A DNA stretch of 64,000 nucleotides from Paragorgia papillata (Eukaryota > Cnidaria > Anthozoa > Scleralcyonacea > Coralliidae), in the NCBI GenBank assembly GCA_035771165.1, contig JAWNZC010000234.1, positions 2,386,001-2,450,000 of the forward strand, given 5' to 3'. Position numbers and translations under genes: made by a program. The notes beneath the pieces are model-generated. The model had not been told where the DNA came from, made no database searches, and saw only the letters and a list, made by a program, of their open reading frames with translations. Shown here piece after piece: positions 25,096-35,338 of the stretch (position 1 is the stretch's first letter; each line of letters begins with the position of its first letter).

Positions 25096-25851
25096 CCTGT
25101 ATTTACCATTTCCTAATATTAATGACTTCGTTTAATCGATTTTTAATGACTTTTTTCGCCCAAACTTGTCGAGTAATATTCAAATTCGCCTTAGCAACGC
25201 TCTAACATCCCTCACAACAGTTACGTTAGGAATCTAATCAACCTTTGTATCCAGGAGTGTTTTATTTCGTATTTCTGCAAGTCAATTCGCCTAAAATCTT
25301 TGGCAGTTCTTTTAATGGCTTGGCGAAGTGTTTCGGTGTCGCAATAATCGCTCACTTTCAACACTAGAGTCAAATAAGCAATAATTCTACCGAAATTCAC
25401 AAGATCCATCTCTTGATAAATAGTATACAAGCTACTCGGCAAGTTATCTCTGTTAATTTGGTCGATAATGCTCTCATACAATTCACCATGCTCTCTAAGG
25501 CATCTATTCATGTAAAAACATAACGTATCTTTTTCTATATCGATATTGTTTTCCCGCAATTCAGCCCAAATTGTTTGTTCGGCCATCGTGTTTAAAATGA
25601 CGTAATCTTAACAAGCACTCGGCGTTTTATCGGAATCGGAAATGCTTCGGCGTTTTATCGGAATCGGAAATGCTTCGGCGTTTTATCGGAATCGGAAATG
25701 CTTCGGCGTTTTATCGGAAAAATCCGACTCATTGATTATTCATAGCTCATTGATTATTCATAACTCATGAATTATTAAGGGCTAACACAACATGCTAATG
25801 AGCTATTCCTGCATAAAACGGGTCCATTAAGCCCCGCTCTCTACTACTACT
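25096..25851 (-). repeat. Right terminal inverted repeat
   Basis: About 756 bp, the inverse of 14768-15518, including the iterons (about 25620-25720) and the Bcl-2-like gene. The tip carries AGTAGTAGTAGAG (one more AGT than the left). Sequence similarity ends at CCTGTATTT, 25096. Confidence 0.92.
25221..25586 (-). CDS. Bcl-2-like protein encoded in right TIR
   Basis: Identical in all 121 residues to the product of 15030-15395, with NFGR (64-67), the BH3-like LREHGE (30-35) and WIQ (112-114) conserved. Identity of both protein copies, while the surrounding TIR shows a few nucleotide differences, suggests recent origin or ongoing conversion between the TIRs. It points towards the element interior, so transcription may run on into the 158-aa gene. 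Confidence 0.72.
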   Translation of the reverse strand: MAEQTIWAELRENNIDIEKDTLCFYMNRCLREHGELYESIIDQINRDNLPSSLYTIYQEMDLVNFGRIIAYLTLVLKVSDYCDTETLRQAIKRTAKDFRRIDLQKYEIKHSWIQRLIRFLT

Positions 25852-25857
25852 GTGGCC
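25852..25857. repeat. Right 6-bp target-site duplication of the Polinton
   Basis: GTGGCC immediately follows the right TIR and equals 14762-14767. Confidence 0.9.
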
Positions 25858-25994
25858 GATTTTCTATGCGATTCTCGATCGTGCGTCGGAGCTAGCTCTC
25901 GCCCGCCCACCTGCGCCTTGTCTTCCAACCTCCAGCCCGCTTCCTCCCCTAGAAAACCGGCTGCTACGCAGGCTGAAGGCTAGATTCCACTCCG

Positions 25995-26126
25995 GAAAAT
26001 TTTCCGCAGGACAGGAACGGACAGGAAAGTTTTCTTTGTCTTGTGAGCTCTCGGTCGGAACTAATGACGTTAACACAAAGGAAATTTTTCTGTCCGTTCC
26101 TATCCTGCGGAAGATTTTCCTGAGTG
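25995..26126. repeat. Small foldback
   Basis: CCGCAGGACAGGAACGGACAG near 26012 pairs with CTGTCCGTTCCTATCCTGCGG near 26090. About 130 bp, non-coding. Confidence 0.55.
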
Positions 26127-26548
26127 GCACGCTAGCTATTACTTATTCACACTATACACCGGATATGTTTTCGTGCCGGCACAAAAAATATCCGGTATAG
26201 TGCGAATAGACTCGGCACGATATATTATTGTACCGAAGTAAATGCGATCTGTTGTTATTGTTATTTTATAATTATGCCGTACGATACAACCAATCCTAAT
26301 CTCTATTCTATTCAATTTACTTCCGAAACGATTTCGAATTCCGTTCACACTGGAGCTTGGAACGGCACAAAAGGCTATCCGATGAAAGATGTCCCTCTTT
26401 CGAGATCGGAGCGGCGCACCGACACAAAAATTGTGGCGGAACAGGCGTTTGTGTGTGTGCAGAAGGCCTATCCGGTATGCATGTTTTCGTGCCGGCACAA
26501 AAGCTATCCGGTATAGTGTGAACGGGGCCTAATAGCTAGCGTGCCTAA
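26127..26548. repeat. Foldback MITE next to the Polinton
   Basis: Ends GCACGCTAGCTATTA and TAATAGCTAGCGTGC are inverted. Internally TTTTCGTGCCGGCACAAAA with ATCCGGTATAGTG occurs at both ends. About 420 bp with no gene. Confidence 0.65.
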
Positions 26549-28595
26549 TCATCCTTACGCACCGGGTAGCTGGGCCTGACACTGCCTGTTACGGTTTTGG
26601 ACATCAACACCGCGCGTACAGGCTGCCTTTAGCAAATGAAAACATAGCAAATGAAATTTCAGTTTGTTTGCTTCTGTTCAATTTAGGACTCGGCGACGCA
26701 AATACTAAGCTCCTTGGTCCAAAATTCGAGGCAAAGTGGCAAATATATTACTTTATAACAAATATACGTTTCTCCTTATATTAAAGTCTCTGAAGATTGT
26801 AAGAACGTAATACACGTCAAATGCAATATCAAATCAACGTTTGCCCAGCTAGATTTCCAAAATTATAGGTTGTGTAGTCTTCAAGTGAAAATTATCTCAT
26901 GACTCGTGCGTGCAGTGCCATCTATATTCCTATAAGAGCCCTTCTTATATAAGGCTTTTATAATAACTGTACCTCGTGACTAAGAACCTACTTACAGGTG
27001 TCTGGAGATGACAGCGATTCGGTAACACAGCCAAGCAACGAAGGCCACGGCCAATATTGGTTTAAGAAACCCCATTTAAGATAGATCTTTAATTTTGAGC
27101 CTTGAATCACTAGATCATACGAGTTCTTGCTACCCACACTACAGCATGCAATTGTTTGTCTTGTTGCACTTGAATGCACCCTTGGCCTTGTATAAATTTT
27201 AAATGGGATTATATGCCTCATGCCTCCTCCGCAGGCCCTCGTTGCATCATGGACAGGTCACACACGCCGAATTTAGGGCCTGCAAGATCCTGTAAAAAAT
27301 TTGGCAAAAGTTGGCACGGAATACATTTGCATAATTAACTACCATTGTTAATAGCCATGGCTATATCTGAAGATTTTGAAAACATTGAAGACTTACGACA
27401 TACGAATCCTAGCTTTAAAATGTAGGAATTGTTGAAAAAAGCAATTACGGTTGAACTTTGTCAACTTTCGGCCGGAATAATCAACGAAAATGCACTTTAG
27501 TCTACCCAAGAGACTCTTGGGTTTATACTTTTCATATTTCAAATAATTAATAAATTATTTTTAAGTACGTTTTGGAAAACAACGTAATGCGACTCCTGAT
27601 ATGCATAACATTTTATGTCTAATCTCAGGTTTCAACTAAATTTTAGTCACCCTCAACATATCTAACATAATAATATAGAGGGCAAAATTACTCGAATATG
27701 ATTGGCTAATGAAGAGGGCATTTTTTTGTAATTCAGGGCAAAATTACATGCGCTTGATTGGTTCTTTGGTCAGCAGTTCTTGCATGTGATTGGTCGCTTG
27801 GTTACTTAGCAACAGTGAACCTCAGAGGACTGACCTTTTTTCAACGAATCTGGGAGGTTTTTCGGTCTGAAAATGCTTTTTTGTTTACTTTGAACTAATT
27901 TAAACTATTGAAGGAGTGCAAACTATTAATGAAAATGAACACACTAGAAAATTTACGAACTTTTAGCGTGTTTACAAAAAGAAAGCTACAGGCACAGCGA
28001 TAGAGCGAAGGAAATTTGGAATACTATGCTGGAACATAGCTCTTGAATAATTTTGCCCGCTATATTATTAACACCTAATCGCAAGAGTTCTCGTAAAATT
28101 AAGGTTTAATTTCAGTCGTGTTTTCAAAATCTTTCAAATTACCCTCGTCGCTTCGCGACTCGGGCAATTTTGTAAAATTTTGAAAACACTCGTGAAATTA
28201 AACCGTAATTTCCCTCGGCCCCATGCGATTACCTATACTAATTTTTTAAATACGCAATGTACACCTCTTATGCCTGTTAATCGTGGTCGAAATATTTATT
28301 TTCAACGTTTGACTTTACCGCTTTGCTCAGCGTGCGAAGAATGTTCTTACCACACGTTTGTGTATCTGATGTTCGGTTCGGACTAATATTAAAGCGAACA
28401 GTTTGGCACGAAAATTTTATGCGGGCGCTGATGATAAATTGGGATATTTTTTTAAATGACCTCACTAAAGTCACTGGTAAACCCCTATTATCCAGTTGGA
28501 CGAGTGACTTTAAAGAACGACGCAATTCTATTAAACGAATTTTGGGCAATTTGTCAATGCTCACTCAAGGCCGATTAACAAGCGTATAAACCATG
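26549..28595. other. No gene seen; AT-rich intergenic DNA
   Basis: No supported gene. An 18-bp direct repeat TTAATCGTGGTCGAAATA occurs at 28277-28294 and again at 28907-28924, bracketing 612 bp that include the 28596-28896 foldback. Confidence 0.4.
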
Positions 28596-28896
28596 TCATC
28601 CTCAGGGACTTTACATAGTTATACTAATTTGAGCATTCTGAGAAGATTTGTAATATATCTTCTCAGGCGTAAATTTCATCTTCATGGACTTTTTTGCCGT
28701 TAAAATTGACGGAAGTGACGTCAAAAGAGGAATCTGTAAAGTGGTTTTCACATAGACAAATTCCTCTTTGACGTCACTTCCGTCAACTTTAACGGGAAAA
28801 AAGTCCATGAAGATGAAATTTTCGCCTGAGAAGATATATAACAAATCTTCTCAGAATGTTCCAATAAGTATAAATATGTAAAGTCCCTGAGGATGA
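28596..28896. repeat. Foldback MITE (~300 bp palindrome)
   Basis: TCATCCTCAGGGACTTTACATA at the left is mirrored at the right. The arms contain AAGTCCATGAAGATGAAATTT and GACGTCACTTCCGTCAA, also present in the larger inverted duplication at 35982-38829. The end is followed by ATAGGCACTTTAA, like the end of that element. Confidence 0.65.
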
Positions 28897-29408
28897 TATA
28901 GGCACTTTAATCGTGGTCGAAATACCCCGAATGTCAGCCTTCATTTTTCATCTTCGTCGCCCCATAAACGATATCAATCCTTTCGCCTCGACCATGTTTA
29001 ATAAGTCCACAAAGTCTCTGTTTCGAGAAGGAATTTATTGGCCACTTCACGTTCCGTCATGTTTGCTTTTCGCAAGATATATAATCCAAGATCGCGCGTG
29101 CGCAGTAGAATGACAACATTAAAATCCGGGGGAGAACTTCCTTTTATTCGAGAATATATGAAATAAGATCAAATGGTCAAAGATTTGGCACGTAAAAATA
29201 CGTGTCGGAAAATCACTAAACTGTCTCCCATCGTTGTTTAGGAGCTTTACATTAACATCTCCCACTAATATTAGTCTTCGAAGTACCGAAAGACTACAAA
29301 ATAATTACGTCGCTACACCCTCCGGAATTAACAATAGTTTACACTATGCCTGACCGACTGACTGACTGCACTCATCATCCTTATTTTATGCAAATATTTT
29401 TGAGTAAC

Positions 29409-30198
29409 CAGTGAACTCGATGTAAGTTAAAATCTGATACCTGGAACGCTAACGTCCAGTCATTCGTGGGGCAAAAAGTGAGGCAAAAAGTTCCAGGCCC
29501 TCGTTATAATATAAACCATATATTAGAGTTTCGTTACTCCGAAGAGGATACAAAAAATCAACACAAACTTAGTATAGAATATGTCGTTAGTACCAGTTTC
29601 ATGTGTCGTTTTGTTTAAAAAGCATTCCGCATTCGTCCCGAAAACAACAACTAGCCATGAGTAAACGTGAAAAATAGACAATCTATAGTTGTCAGTTATA
29701 TTTCTTAAAATATCATTAGTTACAAAAGGCCGTTTAACAAAACCGAACAAGAAATTAAAGGAGCAGAAATAAGAAAATGACAGATGTATATTATGAAATA
29801 TCAAGTATCAATACGTCTTCAAACTCGTACAAGAATAGCTTTCTCACTCTTGTTCTCACCACCTCTTCAGCTGGCTGTTTTCATCCTAGCCAGCCTATTT
29901 TCATCCCTAGCTTAATTTACTGTATAGTTTCGGCCTGCTATACAGTAAATAAAACAACAGCACTAAACAACAATGGGAAACCATGTTGAAACTGACAAAA
30001 TAATTTGATAAATAATTTTTTCAAACCTTTTTTCGAGCCTTCGCAGTTCGCTCAAGACGGGCGGCCGTGTAAAAACATTTTGTGGAGACTGAAACCTACC
30101 TGCAAACCGCGTAGGGGCCTGGAACGTTTTGCCTCACCTTTTGGTTTACGCGTTATAGCGTTCCAGGTATCAGATTTTAACTTACATCGAGTTCACTG
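29409..30198. repeat. Element with ~90-bp TIRs
   Basis: CAGTGAACTCGATGTAAGTT at the left, then ATCTGATACCTGGAACGCTA, recurs inverted at the right end (about 30108-30198). The interior has no convincing transposase. Confidence 0.65.
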
Positions 30199-30335
30199 AC
30201 AGTAACGGACTGACATGATTCATCTAGCCACAAACCCTGTGCATGTATGTACTGTAAGGTTTTAAATACACAGTTCAAATTCCGTGTCCTTGCTTGTATA
30301 ACTAAGCAGAACCTTGCACCATAAATATATCAAAT

Positions 30336-31125
30336 ATCTAGCTACCATACCAACACTTTTTTGCTACCCGAAAATAACGGCCTCCCTAAAGTGATCCCCC
30401 CCCTCCCGAAAGTAACGGCCCCCCGAAAATAGCTGTAGCGGCTCCCCGAAAGTAACGGCTCCCCGAAAGTAAAGTAACGGCTACCTGAAAGTAACGGCTA
30501 CCCGAAAGTAACGCCTACCCGAAAGCAACGGCTACCCGAAAGTAACGGCTACCCGAAAGTAATGGCTACCCAAAAGTAGCGGCTACCCGTAAGTAACGGC
30601 TACCCGAAAGTAACGGCTACCCGAAAGTAACGGCTACCCAAAAGTAACGGCTATCCGAAAGTAGCGGCTACCCAAAAGTAGCGGCTACGCCGTAAGTAAC
30701 GGCTACCCGAAAGTAACGGCTACCCGAAAGTAACGGCTACCCAAAAGTAACGGCTACCCGAAAGTAGCGGCTACCCCTAAGTAACGGCTACCCGAAAGTT
30801 ATGGCTACCGGAAAGTAGCCGCTACCCGAAAGTAACGGCTACCCGAAAGTAACGGCTACCCGAAAGTAACGGCTACCCAAAAGTAACGGCTATCCGAAAG
30901 TAGCGGCTACCCAAAAGTAGCGGCTACGCCGTAAGTAACGGCTACCCGAAAGTAACGGCTACCCGAAAGTAACGGCTACCCAAAAGTAACGGCTACCCGA
31001 AAGTAGCGGCTACCCCTAAGTAACGGCTACCCGAAAGTTATGGCTACCGGAAAGTAGCCGCTACCCGAAAGTAACGGCTACCCGAGAGTAACGGCTACCC
31101 GAAAGTAGCGGGCCCTGGTGGGCGC
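30336..31125. repeat. 17-bp minisatellite with 238-bp higher-order period
   Basis: About 45 units of GTAACGGCTACCCGAAA. A 14-unit block carrying the variant GCTACGCCGTAAG and others is duplicated in order about 238 bp apart (about 30683 and 30921). Confidence 0.92.
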
Positions 31126-31533
31126 GCATCCGAAAGTAACGTAAACGAAGGCCGCCACTTTAGGAACTCTACGGTAATGTATATAAACTCGGCAAACTTC
31201 AAAGCGCCTATAATAAGCTGTGATTTTATGTTGAGACGGTCCTAACTGTGCAAACGACTGTATTAATTCGTTCAATAACACGGTTGAGTGATTGAACCTA
31301 CTGTAAACACTGCTATTGGATGATTGCTTAATTATACCAAAAACAAATTGTTTTCATCGTGCACAAGTTTGCATAAACGTGAACAAAAAGATAGAACAAA
31401 GACTTTTGCTGAGTTTGCAGACCATCTCTCAATATACTATGGTTGGGAGAATTCAAATTTCCTTGGCTTTCTAAGATAATGCAAGAAACCAACCCGCACA
31501 CTAAATTCTAAATTTTAAAATTGATTTCGGTTC

Positions 31534-34500
31534 TTAGCTAATCTTAACTCCTAAATTTCCGGCTGTCTTTTTCGTCGCTCTTATGGCATCTCTTTCCTCC
31601 TTCTTCTTCTGTTGCTCCAGCGCCCGTCTTTCCCTCTCAGCCATTCTCTTTTCTTTCAACACATTCTGCGTTTCCCATTCAATCTCTTTATCAGAAATCT
31701 CGTTCCACGCGTCGTTGTCTTCCGTCCAAGTTCCGAGCTCGCTCTGCGAAATAGATGGCAAGGAAAGGATGGTCAAGATGCAAGGAGATACAATGAGGTA
31801 CAAGAACGTATAAAGAGGTGCAAGGAAGTACAAGAAGGTACAAAGAGGTGCAAGGAAGTACAAAAAGGTACAAGAAGGTGCAAGAAGGTACAAGGAGGTA
31901 TAAGAAGGTGCAAGAAGGCGCAAGAAGGTACAAGAAGGTGCATGGAGGTACAAGAAGGTGCAAGGAGGTACAAGGAGGTAGAAGAAGGTACAGGAAGGTG
32001 CAAGAAGGTGTAAGGAGGTGCAAGGAGGTGCAAGGAGGTACAAGAAGATGCAAGGATACTGTGCAAGGAGGTACCAGAAGGTGCAAGAAGGTGCAAGGAG
32101 GTGCAAGAAGGTACAAGAAGGTGCAAGAAGGTACAAGAAAGTACAAGAGGTTCAAGAAGGTACAAGAAGGTGCAAGGAGGTACAAGAAGGTGCAAGGAGG
32201 TAGAAGGAGGTAGAAGAAGGTACAGGAAGGTGCAAGAAGGTGTAAGGAGGTGCAAGGAGGTACAAGAAGATGCAAGAAGGTGCAAGTATACTGTGCAAGG
32301 AGGTACCAGAAGGTGCAAGAAGGTGCAAGAAGGTACAAGAAGGTGCAAGGAGGTAGAAGGAGGTAGAAGAAGGTACAGGAAGGTGCAAGAAGGTGTAAGG
32401 AGGTGCAAGGAGGTACAAGAAGATGCAAGAAGGTGCAAGTATACTGTGCAAGGAGGTACCAGAAGGTGCAAGAAGGTACAAGAAAGTACAAGAAGGTGCA
32501 AGAAGGTACAAGAAGGTGCAAGGAGGTACAAGAAAGTGCAAGAAGGTACAAAAAGGTGCAAGAAGGTGCAAGGAGGTACAGTATAAGGAGGTAGAAGAAG
32601 GTACAGGAAGGTGCAGGAAGGTGTAAGGAGGTGCAAGAAGGTGCAAGAAGGTACAAGAAAGTGCAAGGAGGTATAAGGAGGTGCAAGAAAGTACAAGAAG
32701 GCGCAAGAAAGCACAAGAAGGTGCAAGGAGGTACAAGGAGGTGCAAGAGGGTACAAGGAGGTGCAAGGAGGTTCTAGAAGGTGCAAGAGGATACAAGAAA
32801 GTGCAAGGAGGTGCAAGAAGGTACAAGAAGATGCAAGGAGAGGCAAACAGAGGCAAGAAGGCGAAAGAAGGTACAAGAAAGTGCAAGGAGGTATAAGGAG
32901 GTGCAAGAAAGTACAAGAAGGCGCAAGAAAGCACAAGAAGGTGCAAGGAGGTACAAGAGGGTACAAGGAGGTGCAAGGAGGTTCTAGAAGGTGCAAGAGG
33001 ATACAAGAAAGTGCAAGGAGATGCAAGAAGGTACAAGAATGTGCAAGGAGGTACAAGAAAGTACAAAAAAGTACAAGAGGGTACAAGGAGATGCAAGAAA
33101 GTATAAGGAGATGCAATAAGGACAAGAAGGTACAGTACAAGAAGGTGCAAGAAAGTACAAGAAGGTGCAAGGAGGGACAAGGAGATGCAATAAGGGACAA
33201 GGAGATGCAATAAGGTACAAGAAGGTACAAGGAGGAGGTACAAGAAGGTGCAAGGAGGTACAAGAAGGTGCAACGAGGTGCAAGAAGGTGCAAGGAGGTG
33301 CAAGAAGATACAGTACAAGAAGGTACAAGGAGGTGCAAGAAGGTACAAAGAGGTACAAGAAGGTACATATTATAACAGATAATTTCATACCTCTGGCAAA
33401 GGTACAGAAGAATTAAACTTAAGTCTATCTGAAGTCTGATAAGAATTATTTGTCTCAGGTGCTCTGTTCTTTAACAAAATCTGAAAAAATCAAAAGAAAC
33501 AACAAAAATTGTCACTTATTTACATTACAACTTACAAGATCACATTGCCATGTGAACTCTGTTTGCTTGGGATATTGAGAAAGTGCAACAGGCATTCATC
33601 AAGTTGAATTACTCAAAAAAGATTTCTGAACCGTAGACAGAGTTTGAATCTGCAACTTTCTAAAGACCATTTCAACACTCTAACCACTGAGCTATAATAT
33701 ATGTGTGTTACAACAGCAAGCTGTTGTAAATGCCCATACAGTCTGTCAAATATACATATATATGTTAATGTACAGTAATAAATACAGTTAACAGTGAACG
33801 TCTTCCTCTGGTGTTATGATTTCCAGTGAGCAGCTCCTTGGGGAATTAGGGCTGATACCTACTTGTGATCACGTGAAAGGTGTGGTTATTTAAACAAACA
33901 TTGAGGAGGTCAGGTTAGTTACAGTGATTTGCAACTCACTTTTCATCCAAATCTTTGGAAGTTCATTCCAAAGTTTGCAAGATCATTGGGAAGTTCGAAG
34001 TTCGTTTTGAACTACCCATTTGATTGGCTGCTAGGAACCACACAACCAATCAAATGCAGACTTTAAAATAAACTATGAATTTGCAAACGAACTTCCAAAG
34101 ATTTTGGTGAAAAGTGAGTTGCAAATGACTGTAATCACCAGATTGTCGCTCATCGCTCCCAATCCCACCCGCCCCAACTCAACCACTTGGTGCTCAAGCC
34201 TTGAATTTCATCGTGGACATCGAGGACATGTCCTCCGATAATCGTCATCTGACCGCCGATAGGGATTTTTTCCCCATAATATGTAGGACACTTTTGTCCG
34301 CCGATGGAGTTTTGAGTTTTTAAATTTTCCCGATCGATCGAACGTATGATCATAAGAAAATGTTCGGCAATAGAATATCCCAGCCAATGATTGAATTATG
34401 TAAATGTTTTGGCGGCCATTGCGGGATCAGCCCGGAAATGCAGGCACAACTGTGCTAACCACGTGTTCAAACACTGGCGGCCATGATTGTGTATTGACAT

Positions 34501-35290
34501 TAAAATATGCAGAGGACATTGTTCAGTGTCGGAGTGAAGCGATCTGCATGTCCAAGCGAAGAAGACAGTCCTATATCTATATACCAGTCACTATTAACTA
34601 ATACTATAGCACATAATGTAAATGACATAATATCATGTGAATGTTAGTCACTCTTTATCATGGATTTAGTCATTTCCTGACTGTATAGGATAACAGTTTT
34701 GGCCTAGCCGAGAGAAAAATGTCCTTGGATAGCCTCATGGAAACTCATTATCGGAGGACATTTTTGTCTTTGGATGCAAAAAGTATAATTCGAGGCCTGT
34801 TTGTGCTATTATTTCTTGGGAGGTTGGCCTTGATTGTCCTAGCATGGGCCTATTGGGTTGGAAGAGAGTGAGTACAAGTTAAACTGTACTGTACTGTCTC
34901 CACAGCATACTGTAGATTTATATACACCGTATTTGACGGGTTAAGCTGCCATGCTTGGTCAAGCGCCCACCCCCGTATTCGGACACCAAGTAATTTCCCA
35001 TGGCTTAAAAATGATCTATTTTTAAAAATGATCTGATTAGTAGCAACGTTTTTGCAAAGGTCCGCCTCAAATTTGTTTAGCCAATTTTGTTTAGCCAATC
35101 AAAATTAGAAAAATTTGATCCTACAGCCAAACAAAACCTTGTCAATTTCACAATGATTTCTCATTTATGTCTCGCGTAGTAACTCCCAACTGTTTTACTT
35201 TGTTTTTGTCAGTAATGTTCGCATAAGTGCCCATTGCTTGCATAAGCACCCACCCCCTTGTTTTGGTGTAAATTACAGTCCAGTGGGGGT

Positions 35291-35338
<48 letters not shown>

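Larger units (their letters stand above)
14768..25851. mobile_element. Complete Polinton/adintovirus-like element without polB (11,084 bp)
   Basis: It is bounded by near-identical TIRs that start AGTAGTAGAGAGCGGGGC (one extra AGT in the right copy) and by a perfect GTGGCC duplication. It codes for the Polinton hallmark set: retrovirus-type integrase with chromodomain, adenain-like protease, FtsK/A32-like packaging ATPase, double-jelly-roll major capsid protein and penton-like minor capsid protein. Genes are intronless, tightly spaced, and form two blocks converging at 20.1 kb. Polintons usually span 15-20 kb and encode a protein-primed DNA polymerase B; no ORF here fits it. The intact TSD, highly similar TIRs and open frames indicate recent insertion. 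Formally it could be a proviral adintovirus that lost or never had polB, or a satellite that uses a polymerase supplied in trans. Confidence 0.93.

Noticed and set aside
31691..33388. Long ORFs (up to 531 aa) on the minus strand and many plus-strand ones
   Set aside because: All are readings of the EBAG9 intron 3 minisatellite; several overlapping frames are open at once.
33631..33695. Functional tRNA gene
   Set aside because: A and B boxes are present but the acceptor stem and anticodon arm do not pair convincingly.
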